From: Siderastrea siderea
Lineage: Eukaryota > Cnidaria > Anthozoa > Scleractinia > Rhizangiidae
Direction: 5' to 3'
DNA length: 64,000 bases
Assembly (NCBI GenBank): GCA_964030785.1
Contig: OZ034971.1
Span: forward strand, 33,269,304-33,333,303
This document shows positions 21,843 through 33,420 of this stretch, piece by piece (positions within the stretch are counted from its first letter, which is position 1; each line of letters begins with the position of its first letter). A program made the translations under genes and the position numbers. Below the pieces are notes generated by a model that saw nothing but the letters and a program-made list of their open reading frames with translations, was not told the origin of the DNA and did not search any database.

Positions 21843-22895
21843 CTACAGGTAGCAGTCTCCACCACAAGCACACAGGGCAGTACACTGAAGGTTTGCTTTT
21901 GAACACTTGCACAATCCTCTACACGGCTTCCTACAGGAACAGTGGATGAGCTCGTAGCAGCTTTGCTGGGCTTGTGGCAAAGTTGTCCAAACTGGTTTCC
22001 ATTGGCCATTCCTCTCCCATCCCCACTCAGCTGGACTTGGAAGCTCCGGTAGTGCAAGGTGTACTTGGCTCCAGACATGACCACCTTGATAAGATGCTCG
22101 GAGGGTATGCTGCTTCAGAGCTGCAGAGGTTGGAGGAATTCTATCCAGGCTACGAGACCGCTTACAGAACAGTTGTTGCCGAGCCTCGTCAACAGACCTC
22201 AGCTCACTTCCTTTGTCATAGAGCAACACTACAAATCGTTCGATGTTCCTTGCACAAACATCCGATAGCTCGCTGGGCGCATTAGCGATTTCGAGGAATG
22301 AGTTAGTGACGTCTGGAAACACACCCCAGGTATCCCACGCACTTTTTTTTACTTTTTCCAGCAAAGAATGACACAGTGTCACAGCCTGTGAACGCGTGGA
22401 ATACCGGCAAAGTAAGGTTCTTCTGTGGACCAAGTGAACGAGCAATGTCATGGATTGGGTAATACCTAAACAGCTTTCCCATTCCAAAAGCAAGCCACAC
22501 CTCTTTCTGCGAAATTCTCTGCATCTGCGAGATAGCGAGAACGAAGACATCCGTATCGACTGTTCTTATCATGATTCGTTGATGTTGCTTAGCAGCATCA
22601 AGAACGTGCAAAAAAATTCGAGTGTCCGCTTCTTCATGGTTGCATGGCTGAAGGCCCTCCAGGTTCTCTCTTGATGTATTGCTCACTACGTGGTTGTCAA
22701 CTGTGCTGTACACTTCTTTGCCTGCAGCGTCGATGCTTCCTAACTCCTGTGCGAGAAGTCCAAAAAGTTCTGTCTTGTTATCATCAACGCGTAAAAAGCT
22801 CTTCCAATTCGATGGAATTTTCACCGTTAGTTCGACACGCCGACGGGCTCCAGAACCTCTTTTCTCTCTTGTATCTGTCTTCAAGCTGTCTGGCT
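21843..22895 (-). pseudogene. Transposase-like protein, XPG-like C-terminal part (copy 2)
   Basis: Continues the gene at 23604-27118 after the LINE. The first frame (22895 down) holds NHEEADTRIFLHVLDAAK, VDTDVFVLAI, a GKLFRYYPIHDIA stretch and HAFTGCDTVSFFAGK. After a one-base shift in an A8 run (near 22346) it reads WDTWGVFPDVTNSFLEI and on to the Cys-rich end CRKPCRGLCKCSK...CGGDC at 21843. The acidic clusters and GCD motif resemble the XPG/FEN nuclease fold. From memory an XPG-type nuclease is reported in the Academ transposon superfamily, so Academ is my best guess. The superfamily is not proven by sequence reading alone. Confidence 0.75.
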
Positions 22896-23603
22896 TACAT
22901 ACATACATACATACTTTATTGTTACCTCCCCAATGGGGCTTTTCAGGAACAATTACTTAAATTACTAAGTTACTAATAACTATACAATCAAAATTAATCA
23001 AATTTAAGAAACATTTACAACATTATCTAAACTTTGTAGTCACCAAAATGCTAAAAATGAATAAAATTTAGGGAGTATTTACAAAATTGTCTAAAAGCTT
23101 ATTCTTTAAGATACGTTTAAAAACTTGAACTGAGCAGCTTGATTTTAAAAAGGGATCTAAATTGTTCCAAAGTTCAATAGTTCTGTAATAAAATGTTCTT
23201 TGTCCTGAGGCTGTTTTAAAAAGAGGTATATCAAGCTTTTGGCCACTCCTGGTTGTACGCTTGGTAACTTGCTCGCGAGTAATGAATTGTGACGACAGAT
23301 ATTTGGGGGCGTGTCCGGAAATGCATTTAAAACCCATGATAGCTTGGCGATAGTATAATTGGTCATTAACGGGTAACCAAGACAAACTTTTTAAGTGGGG
23401 AGTTACATGATCGTACTTTCTCGCGCCACTAACGATTCGACATGCATAGTTCTGCACAGCCTGCAATTTCCTTATATTTTTCTCTGTGGTATTTGCCCAG
23501 ACGTTCGAGCAGTAATACAACTTACTGAAAACCAAGGCATTTATCACGGTTAACAACGACGTTCTGTCAAGACAATGTTTGACACGGCTAGGTGCCCCAT
23601 ACA
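22896..23603 (-). mobile_element. 5'-truncated LINE inserted in the transposase-like gene (copy 2)
   Basis: ORF 23604-23068 and the (TATG)n tail at 22896-22916 match the copy at 7455-8162. The insertion splits the host reading frame between QSAQRID and PDSLKTD. It therefore post-dates the transposase gene and pre-dates the 15-kb duplication. Confidence 0.85.
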
Positions 23604-26600
23604 AAATCTATTCTTTGTGCTGACTGTAGCTGGCCTTGTACGTATGGCAGAAAAACTGTTTGGATGTAGTCCTTGAATGTACTTGCTGTTTTTGGATGGA
23701 GCATCTGTACAACCACAGCTCCGTCAAAAATTTTTGCATCCACTTGTGGGGTGTCTGCTGAAGCTTCTCTTGAACCTTGTAAACATGAAATGAGGTCTGC
23801 TTTGTTACCTTGCTTCAGTTTACCATGCTGGGATAATGATGGAGGCCATGGCTGGTTTTCATGCCTAAAAAAGTCTTGGAGATCCCCTTCCCGAGACTGG
23901 CATGCGATATAAAGCCTGGAGAACAATGAGCAATCATCCTTTAAGGCAGCAACTTGGGCTTGTTTCTTGGAAACAGCTTTCACGGTTGGCTTGCTAAATA
24001 TTGGCAGTTTGTTTCGCTTGATTGGATCGGTGATAGGTCTTGTGCACTCAATCATTCTCTCTGTAACAAATGCTTTGTACTGGTCCTGGCCAATTGTCTT
24101 GATGTTCTTTATGGATTCAACTACTTCCGTCGGCATGATGTCTTTCGTGTCAAGAGCAAGTAAGTCACCGCTATATTCTTTAAATGGATTACCCAGTTCT
24201 TCTATCGCATTGACGAGATTCTTCACATTCTTCAAAAAGGTGTTTTGAATTGATGGTACTTGCTCGTGGTGTTTGGTGGACATCTTTTCTGACGATGAGC
24301 ACTCTTCATACTCCGTTACCATCCTCGCAATCTCTGGCCCTCCAATCATCCAACGTCGTAAGGCGCCGGGATTTTCAGTAAGTCCAACGGCGCCACCGTC
24401 ACCCTTGATGGATGAATTTTCTTGTTCATGCGCATGGTCCATAGCAATTGCAGAGAACGCACGTGTTGACTTGCGAACAGCAAAAGCACCAGAAGTAAAC
24501 TTCTGGTACACACTAGGATGAGATGTCTGCAGTGTCGCCATGTCACGAACGTGAACTGAAAGCCACCTCGCATAGTTTACATGGTCTAGAGCAAACATCC
24601 ATGGCATAAGAGCTGTGACTGATTCTACGTAGGATTTGAAGTTCCCTTCCCTGATTGATCTCACTATCTCAAGGACGAGGACTTCTAACTCTAACACTTG
24701 CGACCAGAAAGAGAACTGAGGCTGAATGGAAACCACCTTGCTACACCATGCACTGAACTCTAAGCATGCTTCGGATGCTGATAGGGTTGCTTTGTAGTCA
24801 TTGTATGCTGACTGTTGGAGAACATATAGGGCAGCGGCTGTAATCTGATGTGCTCGTCTTGCTTTAGCGAGATGACTTACTTTCAAGAATGATTCTGCTG
24901 TACCAGGGCTTGCTATGTCTGCGTTTACAAGTGCGTTTACCCATCCACTTCCATCCAAAAACTCCCCTAGAGCTTTGAAAGCCGCGATTTCAATATGCAT
25001 ATGGAGGCCTCCGAACATGACAACATATTTATCTTCACCATGTGTTTCAGGCAGGTTCCACTGTATTAGTTTAGCAAGGGCAAAGAGTGGCTGGTCCATG
25101 GCTGTTACTGGTGTCTGACCTGGATTGACATGCTGAACTACATCGTTAACAACATCCATCCCATGTCGAACCATTGCAGGAGAGTGTGCATGCTCCAAAA
25201 ATAACGGTAAAAGAGCAACTATATCAACCTGTTGTACTGGTGGTGGCTGTAGTGAGGCATGAAATGCAGCCCAGGACATAAAGTCCTTGTTATTTAATTC
25301 ATCTTTACCACACAAAGACTTAACATTGTCAAACCAGTCAAGTTCTTTTGTCAGAGATGATGCATTGACATCTGATGGCGGCATGACTGGTCCTATCAAC
25401 TTAGGGATGAATGCATTTTTAGTTTGGAGCACGACTGGATGAACATTGGGGTAGTGGGCTGGAAGGTCTCTTACCCTTCTCTGTTGGACTACGTTCTTGT
25501 CTATTACATTTACTCCTCTATCAACTCCGCGGTCATGATCAGAAGGGTGCTGCGCCAATGATATTGCTGTGCCATGAAAGGAATCTTTTGCGGTTGTTGC
25601 ACTCGGGTTATGATCAATGTTATCTAATGCACCAGTTGTAAAGAGACTTTTACGTAGTTTTGGAGGACACACCACTCCGTCTTGTTCGAAACGGCTGCAG
25701 ACGCTATTTGCAGCATCCGTTGAGATTGACATGACACGATCGTAAGAAATGGAGAGCCCCATCTTGTTCATTGTGTCAATCAAGCCCCTGTTCCTCGTCT
25801 CCGCATGGATTTTTAACCCAGCGTATATGGGAAGTGGTGTTTCCCGCTCTCTATTGTGGCGCATAGCTGGCTTAGAATCATCATCAGTGGTACTTGTGGT
25901 ACTTCTCTTTACACAGTTAAACCTTATTAACTGAGAAATTGAAAGACTGGCAGTGTTTGCTGACACCTCATCAAAAACATCTGACTTGCTGGAACATGGC
26001 CCATCTAGAATCATGCTTACTAAGGCCTTCAACGAAGCAAGGACACTTCTTGTCTGACAGTTACTTGTGAAAGTACCATCGAATAGCTTGTTTTTGTGGT
26101 TGAAAATGTCCCTCCTTATTATTCCTGCTGCTCAGGCAAGCTGAAGCGCCTCCGAGTCATCATCTCGCTCGCAAGCCTTTTTGATGACATCTCCCATGTG
26201 TTGGTCAAAAGCTAACACAATGTTTCGTCCTTGTTTGTATGGCACTAGGTCTGGTATCTCAGCCTCCAGCTTCTCCTTGAGTCGAGTAGTATGTAAACGG
26301 GCCGTTTGACCACCTCCAAGGTCCTCTATTATATTACAATACATTTTACCAAGCTCAGCTAAAGGAAATACTGGCACTGTCTCTTGACATTCTCTAAATC
26401 CTTCTATGTAGGACACAACTTCTGCAAAAGCGATGGCATGTAGTTGACTAGCTGATTGATGTTCAACATTTTCTGTGCTATACTTTCGTCTCGCACGATT
26501 GTAGAAATTAACCAGGCATTTAGTGTGATAGACGGCGTCAATTGCCACCATGTCTCCACCTGTCAATTTAGATAGTAGTTTTGTGTCATGAAGCTCTGTT

Positions 26601-27118
26601 GCATACTTTCTAACTTTGGTATCGATCTGAATTGTTGATGCTTTGTGGAGATTACCATCACTCTGATCACAAAACAAGCACTGCTCATTATACTTCTCGT
26701 TGCTGTGACCAACTGACCGTCTTGTTTTCACCGGACTGAGTTTGCTGGAATCATCTTCATTATCTCTTTTCCTCTTTGCAACTCGTTTGATCTCAGTGCT
26801 ATTAACTTTGTTTCGGCATGACTTGTGCCAACAGGCATTATTATTACTGAGAGTTGATTCGATGTCATCTCCACTGTCAAGTTCACTGACATCAAAAGCA
26901 AAGGGGTTCTCATCTAACTCTTGTAATTGGGGAAGATGTAAGGCGAGTGTATTGTAGCCTGCTCCAGCGTCTTTCCGTTTCGAATTCGCTGGACAGACAA
27001 GTGGTTCACTTGTTGTCGTTCTGCAAAGCACGCACAACTTCCAGTTGAACTCTTTTCGAGGTTCAGTTTGTTCAGTACACCCTTCACAGGGGCTTATGAC
27101 TTTAACAACCTTTGCCAT
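23604..27118 (-). pseudogene. Large transposase-like protein, N-terminal and central parts
   Basis: The start is ATG at 27118 (MAKVVKVISPCEGC). One frame runs 27118 to 23604 except for a single TGA at 26132-26134 (QLA*AAGIIRRDIF), a likely CGA-to-TGA change. N-terminal zinc-binding pairs are visible: CEGC, CVLC, CWHKSC, CLFC and YHTKCL. The central region (26032 down, about 800 residues) has no motif I can name, but has the feel of a transposase core (WMIGGPEIARMV, ACQSREGDLQDFFRHE). The gene then meets the LINE. One nonsense codon, one frameshift and one LINE make it inactive. Homologues are abundant as 'uncharacterized proteins' in cnidarian and other invertebrate genomes, from memory. Confidence 0.75.
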
Positions 27119-27139
27119 AAATATAATCCAAAACGAACA

Positions 27140-27300
27140 TTATAACAGGAAATTCAGACGAAAATCCTTCCGAACTCTTTCTCAATTGCAAAAATAAACT
27201 CTGAAATCGATAGGGAATTCTGACGAAAATCGCAGGAAATTCAAAAGAAAATCGTTCTGAAGCCTCCTCTCAATTGAAATAATTAACTCTGAAATCAATA
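27140..27300. repeat. Diverged tandem duplication upstream of the transposase-like gene
   Basis: Two units of about 80 bp contain CAGGAAATTCA..(A)GAAAATC and CTCTGAAATC(G/A)ATA. They sit just upstream of the start at 27118 and may be part of the element's terminal region. No TIR was identified. Confidence 0.55.
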
Positions 27301-27940
27301 ACCTTACCTTTTGATTGCAATGAGATGATCTGTCCCAATTATTCCATAAAATGAAGTTCTGTAAATAACATCTCTATGGACGCCGCCATGACAGTTTGCT
27401 TATTTTCGAACCCAGGCCTCCTCCTTCATATGTTGCCTGATCTCCAGTCCACCTCATCGAGGTTAAAAATCTTTAAAGGTCTTTTATCGACAGAAACGAC
27501 TCACGTGAGTAATTATTCTAACTATTAGCGGACTTAATAATTATGTTTCAATAAACCTGCAGACAGGTTGAAGAAATTTACTGAAAAATTATCCAGCATC
27601 ACACTATTTTGTGGAGTTTTGCAGAAAAAGAGATACCTTCAATTCTGTTTGTGCGGTATTTTAACCACAAATGAAGTCAAGTGGCATTTTTCTGATCAGT
27701 GTTATGATCTGCTAGACTATTTGAATATTTGAAAGGAAATTGCAGTGGACGCCTGCTCTGAAAAGATCGAGAAAAATGCTGACGTCAGCATTTTCAATTT
27801 AAACCGGTTTATTCTTGTTACAGGGATTTTTGGCGATGCCTCTATATCCAGATTTGTTGAGTACCTGTAGGGTTACAATCGTGCAGGGTTTCATGATTTT
27901 ATCATAAAACGCACAATTCTTACCCTTAACATCTTGACTA
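27301..27940. other. No gene recognised
   Basis: AT-rich. A GACGTCAGCATTTTC stretch near 27781 and no coding motif. Confidence 0.4.
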
Positions 27941-28592
27941 TTGGGGACTGTTAATTTATGCAAAAACAGTACTCACTTAACCGGTTGAGAAAACCAGAAA
28001 AATAAACTGAACAGTCGACTAAACTAGAAAAATACGATTTATAAGAAGCAATTGTTGTCTTACATACCGTTTTGTACAGTAATCAGTTCAAGAGCGGCCT
28101 TAGAGCCAACCCGAAGTCGCGCCAAATTGAGAGATCCTTCAAGGTTCCATTTCGGTCACGACGATTATTATCGCCAGCTCAAGAGTTCAGTTCTCATCCT
28201 TGCAGCAGGCGCAAATGGTTTCATTTACAAAGATCTTCTATCCAGTTTGCTGCAACCGCCAACAGATTAACCAAATCACTGCAAACAGCGCCCAGAGAAG
28301 CAAACAACACTCGATACTCCACCAATCCTGCCTTCACCGCCATGTTGGATTTCGTGACATGAGTACTTCGGCTTTTTTCGGTATCCATTCTTGTCACGCT
28401 GTTTAGAAATACTAGTTTATGTCAACTGGCTTGTTCGTTCGAATTTTAAGGAAGTTCAAAGTATTTAACCATCACATTATTTCATAACATTCTTCTCATT
28501 CGTACACGAGAATTGAAAGATTGAGTGTTTACGATTGTTTGGTGTACCGCTGACCGGAATCTCATTGCTTATTGCAGCAGCCGGGGGCGTGC
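27941..28592 (+). repeat. Large inverted repeat 1, left arm
   Basis: Pairs with 30292-30944 (reverse complement) from TTGGGGACTG at the outer end to GGGCGTGCT at the inner end. About 650 bp with scattered mismatches. It is a foldback-like structure with a 1.7-kb loop. The small ORFs in the arms have no recognised family. Confidence 0.85.
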
Positions 28593-28739
28593 TTTTCTTC
28601 GGCTCTTTCACCGAACTCTTCATTCGTCGTTAAATTGGGACACTTTTTTTTTTGCACGTTGGACATTTTGCTGTAGTAGGAAGGCACTCGCTGGAAGCAT
28701 TGCCACACAACACAACTCCGCGGGCAGTGGCAGCCATGG

Positions 28740-28822
28740 ACAGCTGTTTCGCTGAACTCTGTTCGGCTTTCTGCCAGGGACTATGCCATGGTGATGAGTC
28801 CTAACAAGGACGAAACAGCTGT
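28740..28822 (+). ncRNA. Hammerhead-ribozyme-like motif (degenerate)
   Basis: Stem III is ACAGCTGT (28740-28747) with ACAGCTGT (28815-28822). The predicted cleavage nucleotide is U28748. The core has UGAUGA (28792-28797), stem II GUCC/GGAC around loop UAACAA (28798-28811) and GAAA (28812-28815). The invariant C before UGAUGA is G (28791), and stem I pairs poorly, so it is probably inactive. Hammerheads of this kind are known from Penelope-like and related retroelements. I take it as the remnant of such an element's terminal repeat. Confidence 0.55.
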
Positions 28823-29810
28823 TCATGGCTGCAACTGCCCGGGTGATATGGCTGTGCGCATGAGTAAGGTACTGGCCATAACCGGGGAGTTAGCGGAGTT
28901 AAGTCGTTTGACCATTGCTTTCAGCTGGTCTATTAAAAAATCAGATAGTGGAGACGCACTCATTGTCTTCATTTGTAGCTTTCCTCATTCGCCTTTGCAA
29001 CATTTTCTGGGTTTGCTTTCATCTCTGTCTCCCCCCCCCCCCCACAACCCCCTCTCTTCGTAAATTCTATTTAGAAAATCTTTCTGCTTTTCGTTGAAGG
29101 ATGATCTACACTTATTAGACTTAAGAGCCCACCCTGTGCCAGCTGTAGCCCTGCTTCGCTTTATCATATATTGATTTCCCATCAGGTCGTATCTTGTGAT
29201 CTCCGGTTTCAATATGTTGCCTCAGTGAGGAAGATCGGAAGTACATTGTCACACACATCCAGCCACTGGACACAAGAACAACGAGGCGACCTTCCGGGAT
29301 TCTTCTTCTGAACTTGAATTATGGTGGTCACTGTCCTCTCCATGTAGTTCTTCATTCTCATCACGGGCTTCTTCGTGATTTTGAGGGCACAAAATCTCCA
29401 CTTAGGCGAGAGCTGCTTCGCTGATGATGGCGGAGTTCTCTGTGGTCTTCTTACCTTTAATTTTCTTACCTGATTAAAGCACAATTTTAATTCATAAGCG
29501 AGATTAAGCATGTTTCCCTAGTAGTTCGCTTATCAGGCTTGCTTGCTTGTGTACGTACAATAGCCAACATAAATAGATAACTCCATTCAAAAAGGTGACT
29601 AGGATAGTGAGTAGGAGTTTTGTAGGGCCGGGTAAAGTTACTGCACATGTAGTATCCTTTATTATAAGTTTTATTTTCAAAGTGGAAGAAGAAATTTCCG
29701 TTGCATACAAGCAGTGTTATTTAAAACATTTCCATCTTAACATTTTGGGGGGAAGTCGGAGATGTGTATACAAGTTTACGTTCCTTAACACAATCCTTAC
29801 AGGTTCCTAG
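28823..29810. other. Loop of inverted repeat 1, no gene recognised
   Basis: The sequence after the hammerhead-like motif looks like retroelement terminal sequence. A C14 run lies at about 29030-29043. No ORF with family motifs. Confidence 0.4.
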
Positions 29811-29814
29811 TCCT

Positions 29815-30235
29815 GGTAGGAAGTTTTATACGGGGAGTCTCCACCCGGAGGTTCAAAGCCTTACCCTTACATTTACTAATTTTTAGCAAAACGGTGCCCC
29901 TTTTACACACCTAGAGCAAAATTGCACCCTTTCTTATATTATACCTCAAGGATAAGCCAGAAGAAAAGAATTTCTTATAATCGCCACGTTTAACTAAGGC
30001 TTTCCGTCGCTCTGATTTATTTGCTCAAAGGGTGCAAGCTTTTATGTGTTTCGCGTTGTTATTTCGGCCAAAATTTGGCACCCTTTGAATTACTACGCTT
30101 TAGCCACCATTTCTACTACTTTGCAGGCGATTTTGTGACCCATGTACTAAAATGGCAATTTCCCCCACCCTTTAGTATACTGTGAGCTTAAAAAGGCACC
30201 CCTTTCATGCGGAGCTTCCCGTATGGCCACCGGCC
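29815..30235. mobile_element. G-run-ended non-autonomous element (family member 2)
   Basis: Begins TTTTATACGGGGAGTCTCC and ends GGCACCCC..GCGGAGCTTCCCGTATGG, inverted as in the copy at 9303-10132. The terminal G runs have been lost. Confidence 0.6.
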
Positions 30236-30291
30236 CTAGCTCAAGTTTAAAACTTGGGTAAAGGGCCAAGGAAAAAGTGACTGCGTAGTTG

Positions 30292-30944
30292 AGCACGCCC
30301 CCGGCTGCTGCGATAAGCAGTGAGATTCCGGTCAGCGGTACACCAAATAATTGTAAACACTCTATCTCTCAATTCTCGTGTACGAGTAAGAAGAATGTTA
30401 TGAAACAATGTGATAGTTAAATACTTTGAACTTGCTTAAAATTCGAAAGAACAAGCCAGTTGACATAAAATGATATTTCTGAACAGCGTGACAAAAATGG
30501 ATACCGGAAAAAGCCGAAGTACTCATGTCACGAAATCCAACATGGTGGTGAGGGCACGATTAGTGGAGTATCGAGTGATGTTTGCTTCTCTGGGAGCTGT
30601 TTGCAGTGATTTGGTTGATCTGTTGGCGGTTGCAGCAAACTGGATAGAAGATTCTTGTAAATGAAACCATTTGCGCCTGCTGCAAGGATGAGAACTGAAC
30701 TCTTGAGCTGGCGATAATATTCGTCGTGACCGAATTGGAACCTTGAAGGATCTCTGAATTCGGCGCGACTTCGGGTTGGCTCTAAGGCCGCTCTTGAACT
30801 GATTACTGTACAAAACGGTATGTAAGACAACAATTGCTTCTTATAAATCGTATTTTTCTAGTTTAGTCGACTGTCCAGTTTATTTTTCTGGTTTTCTCAA
30901 CCGGTTAAGTGAGTACTGTTTTTGCATAAATTAACAGTCCCCAA
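30292..30944 (-). repeat. Large inverted repeat 1, right arm
   Basis: Reverse complement of 27941-28592. Confidence 0.85.
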
Positions 30945-31668
30945 CGAGAGTGTGATGTTTAAAAAGTTATTTTTCTCAATTGGCGTAATATTAACCTACA
31001 AAAATGAAAAAAGTGCAATCTATAGATGATAAAGAAACAGCGTGATGGTTTATAACTGCTGTAGTTTTTCTTAAGTTCTGACAAGTGGCCACTTAAAATG
31101 GTAGAAAATTGTCATTTTGCCTAAGGTGCCTGTTTGAAATCACATGCCCTGCAAAAACCCCTTGAGTGCCCGCGGACTTTTAGGCATCAAAAGATTAAGA
31201 AAGGATCTTGTATTGACTTACAACTTCGAATTTAATCAAAATATGAATACCAGTTTGATTTTTTCTTAGTCAAAGATGTCTCATTTTCAGTTTTTCAAAG
31301 GTAGAGTTCCCCCCTTACAAAGAACGGAGCGCCAGGGTTCCCCCCCGGCAACACAGAAAAAATCTAATGACATTTTTGTAAAGTGGAAGGATGATAAATT
31401 GCTAGGATGTGAATAGAATTTCACCCAGTCTACTGTGCTTTGACAAAATTAGCTAACAAAAAGTCAATTTGCAGGGATTAAAACATCCAAAAAAATGCAT
31501 TTTTTGGCATGAACTTGCCCCCCTGATACCAGGTTTAGTTTATTACGAGAAATGAAAAAAATACCACCATGATTACTTGCACCCCAAGGACTAACTTCAC
31601 ACAAAACAATGAAGGGAAGTTTATTTTGACCATTTCCAATTTTGCTCAAACCTTAGCGACATTTGCTC
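30945..31668. other. No gene recognised
   Basis: AT-rich spacer between the two large inverted repeats. Two short C-rich runs near 31310 and 31340. Confidence 0.4.
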
Positions 31669-33420
31669 TTAAGTGGCATTCTCGCTAAAAGCGGTCCACT
31701 CGATTTCGCGACCAAAAATAGTTTTCCTTTATGTTTTGTTTGTGAAAAGGGTTTGGTACACATGTATCAAAACCACTTTATTTATTTTCCAATTCTTTAT
31801 TTTCGCTTTGCTACAAGCCAAAAACCAAATTTGCCCGCAACGGGGTTTCGGCGGTGATCAAAAGGCTGAAATTTATGGATTTTGAGATGCGCGCTACGGC
31901 CAACTAAATGCAGGTTACGAAATTTTGCTTTGACCTAGTATCTAAGAGACACCGACCAAGTTCACAGACAAAATGTGGAAAAAGTTAATAAAGTTTTGAG
32001 TACGTCAGGTGAAGTTAAAGACAACCTACTCTGAAGCCTATAATAAGATCCCAAAAATGGACCAAATACAACAAACAATTTCGTATCGTTTGCGGCCTAA
32101 ATTGGGTTAAAAAACAACATCACAGCAAAGTTCTTACCTTATTTAATCAATTTGTAAGCTCAAACGTGCGGGTATCTCCCTGGATCACAAGCGAAAACAG
32201 GTTAGAACTCCGCCATTGACAGCGTGTTAACGTTAATATCGCTCGTGCCAAAGGTCACTTACATCACCCTAGAACTTGGCAAAAATTTTTTATTCGGGGA
32301 TCCTAACCCGTTGCTGTCCACCAAAATAAATGTCTATCGCTTCCTTTAATGCTCGTACATCCAATTTTGATCCAGAACAGGATGAAAGTTGCGTTAAGTT
32401 GATAAATATTCATGGCGGGTGACGCTCAACAAAGTAAACAACGTCGGGTATTGTAGTTGATCCAGATTTCTGCTCCGGTAAGGAATACAAAACATTTTCA
32501 AGATCCCTAGAAGAAGAAAAGAAGTTATGTAGTTGAACTCTAACAATGAATTTAGGCTGTTCAACACCTCCTGCAACTTGGACGCGGTCGAGGCAGAAAA
32601 ATATAATTTGAAAAGTTGCAACGAAAATCGTGCTAGTTGTCCAGACTCACCTGGGAACTGGCCCGCCAGAAGGTGAAATGAGATTATTTTCGCCTAAGTC
32701 ACCTGAGTTTCCGTTTTAGCCTTGGGTCTAGTCGTTCGGTAATGGACTGTAGGAATCTTCTTTTCAGTATAAAGAGAAATTGTGAAGTTCGCAGTAGTTG
32801 GAATTACTCATCTCAGAAGACTCGGGACGACCCCGACGTTTGCTTACGTCACAATTTGTCACACAATCTCATCGATGTCGCGCGACTAACTTAGTAGCAA
32901 AGAATGAAAAGAGAAATTAAAAAAAAGTCCTTTGCGAGTTAGGCCCTGTGCACTTAATGATAATTTATGGAAAGTGGTGAACAGGTTTCATCTAGCAAGT
33001 GAGAGAAAAAAAGTGCGAGCGTGACGGGGTGCATTGGCGTTCACTGAAAACATATAGAGGATATTACACGGCGGCGCGAAGATAGGATTTTATTTTCGAG
33101 TGGTAAAATATTGTCTTCTACCACGAGAAAATAAAATTCATATATTCAAGCCACCATGTAATATTCTTTCTATTATAAAGAGAAGAGCCGATCTTTGCAC
33201 AAGAGTAAGAGAATAAGAGAGTGTAAGAGCGGAAAATGACGTTATCGATATCCTCACTAGTGAGGATATGGAAAATACGCCACTCGAGTCCCAGATGTAG
33301 TTTCGTGTGAACTTTACGAGTGGTCTACTTTCCACTAAAACACTCTTGTTTATATCATATAGAGAAACACGTCACAGCCGGCACGGTAAAAAGTCGGAAT
33401 AAAGAATAGGAAATATCAAA
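31669..33420 (+). repeat. Large inverted repeat 2, left arm
   Basis: About 1.75 kb pairing with 34659-36406. It contains a nested MITE-like palindrome (33059-33175) and a perfect 20-bp palindrome TATCCTCACTAGTGAGGATA (33249-33268). No ORF of known family. Confidence 0.85.
33059..33175. mobile_element. Palindromic MITE-like element in left arm
   Basis: GATATTACACGGCGGCG... and ...CACCATGTAATATTC form imperfect inverted ends around CGAGTGG...CCACGAG. Mirror copy at about 34917-35032. The pattern is familiar from coral genomes (memory). Confidence 0.65.

Larger units (their letters stand above)
15443..23674 (+). repeat. Second copy of the duplicated segment (matches 1-8233)
   Basis: The offset is 15442 before position about 4390 and 15441 after it, because a T run is one base shorter (near 19830). 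I saw two substitutions: T/C at 4851/20292 and A/C at 6068/21509. Homology ends exactly at 8233/23674. Seven kb of unique sequence (8234-15442) separates the copies in the window, consistent with a 15.44-kb tandem unit. Confidence 0.93.

Noticed and set aside
28072..28362. ORF of 96 aa shared by both arms of inverted repeat 1
   Set aside because: It is conserved only because the arms are copies. No domain motif, and several overlapping frames are equally open.
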